The position numbers and the translations under genes are program-made. A DNA stretch of 64,000 bases from a bacterium (lineage in GTDB: Bacteria > Planctomycetota > Planctomycetia > Planctomycetales > Planctomycetaceae). The notes under the pieces are model-generated. The model worked only from the letters and a program-made list of their open reading frames with translations. It ran no database searches and was not told where the DNA came from. The stretch lies in the NCBI GenBank assembly GCA_016124895.1, contig WGMU01000058.1, positions 1-64,000 of the forward strand, read 5' to 3'. Below, piece by piece: positions 37,308 through 44,414 of the stretch (positions are counted from its first letter, which is position 1; each line of letters opens with the position of its first letter).

Positions 37308-37497
37308 GACTTGCCCCTGAGGTCATCTGTTCAAAACACCCTTCGATACATTCGGTTCTGCAATTCCGTGGCAATACTTGCATAACTGGAGCAGAACTGG
37401 TTCACTGAATTCGTACCCGGCGACCGCCGAGTATCGCGATGGGCGGCATTCTGACCGACATGCCAACAGTATTACCAGTTACAGGAAGGCAGACGCG
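37308..37497. promoter_or_regulatory. Divergent promoter region of the RiPP cluster
   Basis: 190 bases between the start codons of the hydrolase (minus) and the precursor (plus). GTTCTGC (37355-37361) and GCAGAAC (37391-37397) are a spaced inverted repeat in the middle, a candidate operator. A shorter one, GGCAT/ATGCC (37445-37464), lies in the precursor leader. AGGAAGG (37482-37488) is the precursor ribosome site. No convincing -35/-10 pair is assigned. Confidence 0.4.
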
Positions 37498-37707
37498 ATG
37501 GACCAGAAACTCAAGGACTTCATCAATGCCACTGGCAGCGATCACACGAAGCTGGGGTCGTTCATCAACGATCCGGAGAAGCATCTGGATGATGCCGGGA
37601 TTACCTGCCCGGACGAACGGCACCTCGTCAAAGTGACCATTGCCGCTGGCGTGTCCAGTAAACTTGCAGGGGACGACGGCCAGCAGTCCTTCATTATCGC
37701 GTACTGA
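37498..37707 (+). CDS. Putative RiPP precursor peptide, split-borosin type
   Basis: 69 residues from ATG 37498, with AGGAAGG 9 bases upstream; the longer open frame upstream is non-coding in character. Residues 1-46 form a helical, charged leader (starts MDQKLKDFINATGSDHTKLG) with NDPE at 24-27 and AGIT at 33-36. This spacing recalls the borosin-binding domain of separate (split) borosin precursors, as far as I remember SonA. The C-terminus runs GVSSKLAGDDGQQSFIIAY, with a hydrophilic linker and a hydrophobic end (SFIIAY, 64-69) like an N-methylated core. It directly precedes YcaO, TfuA and a borosin-type methyltransferase. A strong hairpin separates it from ycaO. Also conceivable: a small regulator, but the context argues against that. 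Confidence 0.82.
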   Translation: MDQKLKDFINATGSDHTKLGSFINDPEKHLDDAGITCPDERHLVKVTIAAGVSSKLAGDDGQQSFIIAY

Positions 37708-37741
37708 GGCGTCGCCTTCTGACACAACTGACGACGAATGG

Positions 37742-37780
37742 ATGCCGTCTCGTGACGCTCACGAGGCGGCATTTCTGTTT
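37742..37780 (+). terminator. 14-bp attenuator/terminator between precursor and ycaO
   Basis: ATGCCGTCTCGTGA (37742-37755), loop CGC, TCACGAGGCGGCAT (37759-37772), with one T-G wobble, then TTTCTGTTT. It lies 35 bases past the precursor stop and 31 bases before the ycaO start. Such leaky terminators let RiPP operons make far more precursor than enzyme. Confidence 0.85.
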
Positions 37781-37810
37781 CACCGGCTGGAATGACTCGG
37801 GTCACGACTT

Positions 37811-39058
37811 ATGACGACAGACCTCTGGCGCGAGATCAGTCAGCTCAGCGGCTCACCGCGTTATCGGTTTGGAACGATGCGTTCGACATCTCCGCGACGG
37901 ACACTCAACCGGCTGCGTCCGCTGCTGCCACTCGCCGGAATCACGCGACTCGCTCGAGTGACGGATCTGGATACCATTGGAATTCCCGTTTATCAGGCGG
38001 TACGTCCCAATTCGCACAACCTGTCGGTCTCTCAGGGAAAAGGGCTGACGCGAGCGCAGGCCCGAATCTCGGCGGTGATGGAAGCTGTCGAGAACTTTCA
38101 CGCAGAGAACATCGAGCTGCCGACGATCCGGGCTTCCATCCGCGAGATCCGGGATCGACTGCATTACGACCCGTATCAACTGGCGACAACCAGTACGCAC
38201 CTGGAAGCCGTTTATCGCGATTCGAGCTACGACGCTCTGGCACCACCCATCGGCGAGAGCCACTTTCTGAGCGACGATCTGCAACTCGACTGGTGGCCGG
38301 CGACGAATCTGGTCACTGGTGAAGAATCGTGGGTGCCGCGTCAGCTCTGCGATCTGAATTTCAGTATCCGCGAGGAGTTCGACGTCTTTCCATTTCGAGC
38401 GACCTCGAACGGACTGGCCAGTGGAAACGCGGTCGTGGAGGCACTGATTCATGGACTCTGCGAGGTCATCGAACGCGATTCGTTCGTCAGAAATGCCGGG
38501 TTCCGGGCCAACCCGGAACGTTACATCCGGCTGAGCAGTGTCGACTCAGCAGTGCCAGCCGGCGTCATTCGCAGGCTGGAGCAGGCCGGGCTCTCTCCAC
38601 TGATTCTCGACGTGACCGGCGAGATGGGAGTTCCGTGCTTTGACGTCGAACTTCGGCAGGTCGATCGTCCGACGTTTCAAGGGTTCGGCTGCCATCCGTT
38701 TCGTGATACCGCGCTGGTGAGAGCTTTAACAGAAGCGGCGCAGTCGCGACTGGCACATATTTCGGGCACACGAGACGATCTGTTTCGGCATACCTATCAG
38801 CCACCGGAAGTGCTCTCCGACATTGACCTGCCATTCGATGAGGTCGCTCCACAGACGCCCGATCCGCAGGGGAACTATTCAGACTGCTGTCATCTGCCGG
38901 GCACGGACTGGAAGGAGATGCTGTTGGAACTGGTGAGCCGCATCGAACGCTTTACCGGGACGGCCCCGCTGGCCATCGATCTGCGTCGCGAAGAATTCGG
39001 CATTCCGGTGACGATGGTGATTGCGCCGGGTCTGCTCAGTCCGGGGACGCGACGATGA
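37811..39058 (+). CDS. YcaO-domain peptide-backbone modifying enzyme
   Basis: 415 residues. YcaO enzymes phosphorylate an amide oxygen with ATP to form azolines, thioamides or amidines. Landmarks: YRFGTMRSTSP (18-28), GITRLARVTDLDTIGIPVYQ (43-62), the ATP loop VSQGKG (73-78), Glu91/Glu94 in MEAVE, SNGLASG (199-205) and CEVIERD (217-223). The C-terminus lacks the proline-rich PxPxP ending seen in azoline-forming cyclodehydratases, and no E1-like or F-protein partner or dehydrogenase is nearby. With TfuA adjacent, thioamidation is the best guess. ATG 37811 fits the domain start although no clear ribosome site is seen. Its stop overlaps the tfuA start (ATGA). Confidence 0.92.
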   Translation: MTTDLWREISQLSGSPRYRFGTMRSTSPRRTLNRLRPLLPLAGITRLARVTDLDTIGIPVYQAVRPNSHNLSVSQGKGLTRAQARISAVMEAVENFHAENIELPTIRASIREIRDRLHYDPYQLATTSTHLEAVYRDSSYDALAPPIGESHFLSDDLQLDWWPATNLVTGEESWVPRQLCDLNFSIREEFDVFPFRATSNGLASGNAVVEALIHGLCEVIERDSFVRNAGFRANPERYIRLSSVDSAVPAGVIRRLEQAGLSPLILDVTGEMGVPCFDVELRQVDRPTFQGFGCHPFRDTALVRALTEAAQSRLAHISGTRDDLFRHTYQPPEVLSDIDLPFDEVAPQTPDPQGNYSDCCHLPGTDWKEMLLELVSRIERFTGTAPLAIDLRREEFGIPVTMVIAPGLLSPGTRR

Positions 39059-40581
39059 GTGTCATTTCCGAGCGACCGCGGATGCGTTTTTATGCCGGGC
39101 CATCGATCCGCTGGAACGAGATCGAAGAGCTGTGCTCAGGACTGGATGCCGTCGTCGAGATCGCTCCGCCCATCGAACAGGGAGACCTGCTGCGTGACCT
39201 CAGTCGCCTGCCCGACGTGATCGGCATCATTGACGGGTACTTCTATCAGGTGCCGTCGGTGCTGCATAAAGAGATTCTGCTGGCGCTCGAAGCAGGCTCG
39301 CGTGTGCTGGGAGCCGCCAGTCTCGGAGCATTGCGCGCTGCCGAACTTGACGTCTTCGGCATGGAGGGCGTGGGCCGGATTTATGAGTGGTTCGCGGACG
39401 GTTCGATTGATGGTGACGACGAGGTTGCCGTGCAGCATGGTCCTGGAGAAATCGGATTCCGCCCGCTGACTGTCCCGCTGGTCAACGTGCGACACGCGAT
39501 TCAGCTGGCGACGGCGCACAGCCTCATCAGCCGGGATGATGGCCGGTCGATTCTCTCAGCGGCTCAGGACATCCATTTTTCCAGACGCACCTGGGGGCGT
39601 CTGTTCGACCACGATCGATTGCGGGCAATTGACGGCGGCGTTCCATTTCGTGAGTTCATTGCTCAGCGGGCTCCGGATCTGAAACATGAGGATGCGCGGA
39701 CACTGGTCGAAACAGTTGTTAAACGCGTCCGCCACCGTCGTGAATGGCCGGACCGGCTGGACTGCCGAGTCAAGTCGTCGAAGTACACCTACCTGATGCG
39801 GCATCAATATGCCGGAAGCTGGTCGGGATCGCGGCATCTCCCGGACAGTCAGGTGGTGTCATTTCAGAAAGTGCTCGATCCGTCGTTTCCAGACATTGTC
39901 GAGTGCGTCGTCCGACGGATTGTCGCCTGTGACGAAGCGGCCCATCGCGGACTGGTTGCGGAATCGCCTGAGGTTCTTGAACGGAAATTCCGCGAGGAAA
40001 CCAACCGGCTGGACAACAGCCACTTTCGCGACTGGCTGAACTGTCAGGGACTGTCGCGCGACGAACTGGTGGCCTGGCTGCGGGCCTGCGATCTCGAACG
40101 CCAGATCGAGGCTGCCGTTTCAGTCTCAGAGTCGCGGGGGCCGCACGCTGTCATTCTTCAGGCCGTTGCCGCGCGCCGCGGACTCGCCGAAACCGATCTA
40201 CCAGCACTGACGCTGTCGCGGCAGACGATCGCGTTTGATCTGCCGCTGATTCGTGAGCTGAAGTGTACGGGGCGTTTTTCGGAAGCGCGTCACGTTGCTG
40301 CTGGCATTCTTGATTCCGTCGATGCCGCGTTCGCTGGAAACCATCGTCTGCGGGCGATCATGGAAGCGCTCGGCGATCTGGTGCGGACGTCTTTCGACGA
40401 ATGGGCGGCGGCCCTGTGGGGCATCCCGACCGAGGCCCTGCCGGCTGAACTCGTTCGTCGTGCGATTCACAGCGGTGCGGAATTCATTGATATCGTGCGT
40501 CTCTGCAAGCTGCATCAGGAACACGGCAGCGGATGCTCGGACTCGTCGCCAGTCGCAACCGTTGACGGGAGCGGGATATGA
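39055..40581 (+). CDS. TfuA-like YcaO partner with a long C-terminal extension
   Basis: 508 residues. Residues about 10-170 are a TfuA domain: IIDGYFYQVPSVLHKEI (58-74), VLGAASLGALRAAEL (84-98), FGMEGVGRIYEWFADG (101-116) and DDEVAVQH (121-128). TfuA proteins work with YcaO in backbone thioamidation, where they are thought to help deliver sulfur. The remaining about 320 residues are helical, Arg/Glu-rich and unlike a plain TfuA protein of 200-250 residues; they may bind the precursor leader or the methyltransferase. No cysteine-rich sulfur site stands out. Both ends overlap neighbouring genes by four bases, so YcaO, TfuA and the methyltransferase are translationally linked. Confidence 0.9.
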   Translation: MSVISERPRMRFYAGPSIRWNEIEELCSGLDAVVEIAPPIEQGDLLRDLSRLPDVIGIIDGYFYQVPSVLHKEILLALEAGSRVLGAASLGALRAAELDVFGMEGVGRIYEWFADGSIDGDDEVAVQHGPGEIGFRPLTVPLVNVRHAIQLATAHSLISRDDGRSILSAAQDIHFSRRTWGRLFDHDRLRAIDGGVPFREFIAQRAPDLKHEDARTLVETVVKRVRHRREWPDRLDCRVKSSKYTYLMRHQYAGSWSGSRHLPDSQVVSFQKVLDPSFPDIVECVVRRIVACDEAAHRGLVAESPEVLERKFREETNRLDNSHFRDWLNCQGLSRDELVAWLRACDLERQIEAAVSVSESRGPHAVILQAVAARRGLAETDLPALTLSRQTIAFDLPLIRELKCTGRFSEARHVAAGILDSVDAAFAGNHRLRAIMEALGDLVRTSFDEWAAALWGIPTEALPAELVRRAIHSGAEFIDIVRLCKLHQEHGSGCSDSSPVATVDGSGI

Positions 40582-41411
40582 CCGAATCAGCCGCCAGAGT
40601 CGGTTCTCTGTCAGTCGTGGGTACAGGGATCCGGACGGCAGGACAGTTGACGACAGAAACCATCGAACGCATTCGACGTGCGGACATCGTGCTGTTTCTG
40701 GGCAGCGACCCGGCGCTCGAATCGATCCTGCAGACGCTGAACAGCAATCTGGAGTCGCTGGCAAGTGTGTATTCTCCAGGCGGCAACCGCGGCGACAGTA
40801 TTCGGGCACTCGCCGAGCGCATTGTCGCTCCGGTCCGACGCGGGCTGACGACCTGTGCCGCTCTGATGGGGCATCCCGGTGTGTTCTGCGTCGCTGGTCA
40901 CAACGCCGTACAGATCGCTCGACAAGAAGGCTTCATCGCCCGGATGCTGCCGGCCGTTTCCGCCGAGGACTGTCTGTTTGCGGACCTGGGAGTTGATCCA
41001 TCGACGGCCGGGTGTCAGAGCTTCGAGGCCATGCAGTTGCTCCTCAAGAACTACCGCATCGATCCTCGCTGTCATCTGATCCTGTGGCAGATTGGTGTGA
41101 TGGGCGATCCGATCTTTCGACCGCAGGGCTACGATCTGTCGGCGCTGCCATTGCTGATCGAACGGCTGTCAGCGGAATACTCGGCGGACCACGTCGTGAC
41201 TGTGTACAGCGCGACGCTGCAGGAAGCCGGATTCCCGTCGATTCGGCAGACGCCACTCGGCGGGCTCAGGAAATCACTGCTGAGTTCTGCATCGACGCTT
41301 TATGTGCCGCCGCTCGCCCCTGCCGAACCGGATACCGAGGTCGTCGCTCGACTGCGAGCCGTCGGCTTTCCCGTCGAACTTTATCTGCGGTCGTTTGACC
41401 ATTTCCGATAA
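40578..41411 (+). CDS. Borosin-type peptide N-methyltransferase (tetrapyrrole-methylase fold)
   Basis: 277 residues. The N-terminal VVGTGIRTAGQLTTETIE (13-30), GHPGVF (98-103) and above all ARMLPAVSAEDCLFADL (121-137) with DPSTAGC (140-146) match, from memory, the same blocks in the fungal borosin enzyme OphMA far better than in cobalamin-pathway methylases. Such enzymes use SAM to N-methylate successive backbone amides at the C-terminus of their own or a separate peptide. Here the enzyme has no fused core, so it would act in trans as in SonM/SonA. Tyr65 and Arg71 align with active-site residues, but the position of a catalytic-region Tyr (Y76 in OphMA numbering, as I recall) is Ile75. Confidence 0.9.
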   Translation: MTESAARVGSLSVVGTGIRTAGQLTTETIERIRRADIVLFLGSDPALESILQTLNSNLESLASVYSPGGNRGDSIRALAERIVAPVRRGLTTCAALMGHPGVFCVAGHNAVQIARQEGFIARMLPAVSAEDCLFADLGVDPSTAGCQSFEAMQLLLKNYRIDPRCHLILWQIGVMGDPIFRPQGYDLSALPLLIERLSAEYSADHVVTVYSATLQEAGFPSIRQTPLGGLRKSLLSSASTLYVPPLAPAEPDTEVVARLRAVGFPVELYLRSFDHFR

Positions 41412-41536
41412 GCAGCGTGCCTGCGCCAGACCGTTGAGCCCGTTTGTGCCGGCTGATTTCGGAAACCCGTTCCGGACAGTTTTCCAGGCGACCGCCGCGG
41501 CCGGTCGAGTCTGGTACGAAGCCTGAAGGACTGGAA

Positions 41537-44032
41537 TCAGTAAACCAGTTCGGTGCCGAAGTAGAAGTTCCGGCCAGGCTGATAAACGCCGCGGCCGGTC
41601 CGCAGATCGAGATGCTCGCGGTAGAACTTGTCCGCGAGATTCTCGACACCAAAGATGATCGAAAGATTGTCTGTTGGACGGAACGCCGTGCGGATATCAA
41701 AGGTCGCGAAGCCGGCGGTTGCCTGCTCATTGAGCGTGCGGGCGACCCGATTCTGGCTGCTGACAAGACGGGTGACGAATTCCGCCGACCAGCGATTTGA
41801 GACAGGGTCGTGCAGCCGCAGGCCGAGGCGGGATTCGAGGGGCGCGATACCGGGCAGCGCTTCGCTGTTCGCCGTAACGACTGTGCCTGTGGGGCCGACG
41901 TCGACTCCGCGCGGCAGACTCGGATCGTAGGTGACCGTGCTGTTCGCGAAGTCGAAGGTGTGCTGTCCGCCCTTCGAACGGGTGTGGTCCTGACCGCGAA
42001 CATAGCTCAGCGTCGCGAAGCCGGTCAGCCAGTCGTTCATGTCGTATTCGCCAAACATCTCGCCGCCGGTCAGCGTCGCCAGTTGAGTGTTCGTCGGACG
42101 CAGGACCAGTGAATTGAAGCCAAAGAACGTTTCCTGATTGAGGATGTTTTCATACGTGACGAAGTCGTTGACCCAGGAGTGAAAACCATTCGCCCCCAGG
42201 CGGAGGTTTCCGTAATCGGCTCGCAGACCGAGGTCGAGCTGCGTGCTGCGGGCAGGCTTCAGATCAGGATTTCCGACGACGGCATTCAGGCCGTTCTGCA
42301 GTACCGCCAGGAAGCTGCCGAAGGCGTACATTTCCGTAATGGTCGGCGGACGCTGCGAGTGACCGGCTCCGAATGTCAGCGTGACTTCGTCCGAGAGGTC
42401 GTACTCGGCTGTCGCGAACAGTGCCCACATCTGGTAACTGCGATTGAGACTCGAAACGGCCAGCGTATGCAGCAGCGAGTCTCTGGTCACCGGCATCTGG
42501 CCCATGGGATTGAAGTCATTCCCCGGCGGGATCGAATCGACGTCGGCCGTCTGCCAGTCAACGCGGGCACCAGTACGGAAGCGGAAGGGCTCATTGACCG
42601 GAGAATTCAACTCGATGAACAGACCGGGATTGCTGGTGTGTCCGTCCGGCACTCCCGAGAAGATCGGCAGTGGAAGACCAAAGCCGGGCGAAAGGCTGAA
42701 CTCGTTGATCTCCTGCTTGAGATACCTCAGGTCACTGCCGGCCCGGAGATTCAGATCGTCCTGATCGCCCCAGGTCAAAGCGGACGTGTAGCCGGTTGAA
42801 GACGTATCGGCGGCGGTGTAGACGTATTCAACGAAGGCATCGAGCTGCGGGACCTGGTTACGTTTCGACGGCGAATTGCCGTTGCCCGAGAAACGCGTCC
42901 GGTTGTACCAGCCCTCAATTTCAAAGCGGTCGAACGCCGACTGATCGACGATCTCGTACTTCAGTTCGTAACCATCCGTGACCAGATAGTCGATATCAAA
43001 GAACGCTCCAGGGAACTGCACGCCGGTCTGGTCCAGTCGCAGGTAACTGAACTCGATGCGGCTGTCGTCGGTGGGGTCATAGCCAAGTGCGACGTCCCAG
43101 TCCCGTGAATTCAGACTCGACGGAAGCTTCTGTCCGTCGCCTGCGGTGTAATCATTCGCCGTTCGATGACCGTATCCGACGCGGTAGCCCCAGTTGTCAT
43201 CGCCACCCGTGAGCATCTGACGTCCGTAGAACGCTTCGCCATTCGTCTGATATTCCAGACTGGTGCTGCCGTGCGTTTCCTGACCGTCGGAGTACCGCGG
43301 GCTCTGCTGGAGCTGAAAGTCAACAAAGTTGAGGCCTGGTCCGTGTTCGACACTGTACGGCCCCTTGGTCACGATGACGTCGCTGATAATCCGCGAATCG
43401 ATCTTGCTGAGCATCGTGTCCATGTCGTCGCGGGCTGGATACCAGTACGAACCGGAGGCTTTCAGATTGCCGAGCCCCAGGCCGCGCACGCGCGTGTCCG
43501 TCACGATGGGAGATCGGCGTTGCGATGCGACACCGACGGCAGCGTTCGACTTGAAGAGCAGGCTGCCGACATCCGATGTCGCGCGACCTTGTGACTCATT
43601 TCCCTGAACGACGATCGATCCGGGAGCCCGCGCACGCCGCAGGCGGGAACTGGCCAGCAGACTCGACTGCAGATTGTTGTCACGAAAGATCCGTTCCGCC
43701 AGGAGCTGCGACTGTTCCGGTTCCGGAGCCTGCGGTGTGAGCATCGACGGTTCCGGAAGCAGAGGCTGAGCCACATCCTGGCTGACCAGTCGCACGTAAC
43801 CGACGTCCGCGGCATTGGGATCCACCCAGGGGGTCGTCGACTGAAAGACCGCGGTCACGTCGCCAAAGGTGAGTCCTTCGTCTTCCGGCGAGTCGAGTTC
43901 AATCATGATGACGGCCGGAGGCGCCGGCTCCGCGTCCGTCAGTGGATCATCTGCACTCGCAGCGGCGCTGGACAGCAGCAGCAGAGCGGCCGACAGAGCG
44001 GTCGACGATTTCCATCGAAGCGGATGGAACAT
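41537..44032 (-). CDS. TonB-dependent outer-membrane receptor
   Basis: 831 residues with a signal peptide (TALSAALLLLSSAAASAD). A plug domain (about 130-255) contains VRGLGLGN and SVEHGPG; the rest is a beta-barrel ending in the classical GRNFYFGTELVY with a C-terminal aromatic. VENLADKFYREHLD near the end is typical of the last strands. About 100 residues separate the signal peptide from the plug, longer than usual; no clear TonB box is picked out. Such receptors import siderophores, other metal chelates, cobalamin or peptides. It is convergent with the methyltransferase gene, 125 bases away, so uptake of the cluster product or its metal complex is possible but unproven. Confidence 0.85.
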   Translation of the reverse strand: MFHPLRWKSSTALSAALLLLSSAAASADDPLTDAEPAPPAVIMIELDSPEDEGLTFGDVTAVFQSTTPWVDPNAADVGYVRLVSQDVAQPLLPEPSMLTPQAPEPEQSQLLAERIFRDNNLQSSLLASSRLRRARAPGSIVVQGNESQGRATSDVGSLLFKSNAAVGVASQRRSPIVTDTRVRGLGLGNLKASGSYWYPARDDMDTMLSKIDSRIISDVIVTKGPYSVEHGPGLNFVDFQLQQSPRYSDGQETHGSTSLEYQTNGEAFYGRQMLTGGDDNWGYRVGYGHRTANDYTAGDGQKLPSSLNSRDWDVALGYDPTDDSRIEFSYLRLDQTGVQFPGAFFDIDYLVTDGYELKYEIVDQSAFDRFEIEGWYNRTRFSGNGNSPSKRNQVPQLDAFVEYVYTAADTSSTGYTSALTWGDQDDLNLRAGSDLRYLKQEINEFSLSPGFGLPLPIFSGVPDGHTSNPGLFIELNSPVNEPFRFRTGARVDWQTADVDSIPPGNDFNPMGQMPVTRDSLLHTLAVSSLNRSYQMWALFATAEYDLSDEVTLTFGAGHSQRPPTITEMYAFGSFLAVLQNGLNAVVGNPDLKPARSTQLDLGLRADYGNLRLGANGFHSWVNDFVTYENILNQETFFGFNSLVLRPTNTQLATLTGGEMFGEYDMNDWLTGFATLSYVRGQDHTRSKGGQHTFDFANSTVTYDPSLPRGVDVGPTGTVVTANSEALPGIAPLESRLGLRLHDPVSNRWSAEFVTRLVSSQNRVARTLNEQATAGFATFDIRTAFRPTDNLSIIFGVENLADKFYREHLDLRTGRGVYQPGRNFYFGTELVY

Positions 44033-44414
44033 GATGATTCCTGACGGTCAGAACGCGGGACAGCGTGGCCTCGAGCCTGCCCTCAGACGCTCCAGTACCA
44101 GCCCGGCAGACGACAGCCAGCGGGTCGTTCCGTCAGGTCCAGCAGTAGGGATTGCCCGAAGTAGCACGAATCCCCGTGTTCTTCGGACGTCGCGTATCCT
44201 GCGGTTTACCGCGATTGAAAGCCGTCAGCGGATACAGCGAATGATCAGTACAGACGGACGCCGGTCGTTCCGGTCAGGTAAATCGTGCCGGCTTTGCTGC
44301 CCGAATGCGTACTGGCGTGAGTACGCCAGTATCAGAAGATCGGGTGGCTTCCTGCGGGTGGCTGTAAGGGTCCAGCGTTCTGGAAGCGGACATTTCAGGG
44401 TGAGCCACAGCCGC
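44033..44414. promoter_or_regulatory. 382-base region upstream of the TonB receptor, with a palindrome
   Basis: No gene. At 44311-44330 ACTGGCGT-GAGT-ACGCCAGT is a perfect 8-bp inverted repeat (one more A-T pair outside). It lies about 280 bases before the receptor start and 85 bases after the kinase stop on the minus strand. Without a T-run it may be an operator or a hairpin in the kinase transcript end. Confidence 0.45.

Noticed and set aside
37792-38322. 176-residue ORF overlapping the start of ycaO
   Set aside because: Different frame, no motif; the YcaO frame is fully supported.
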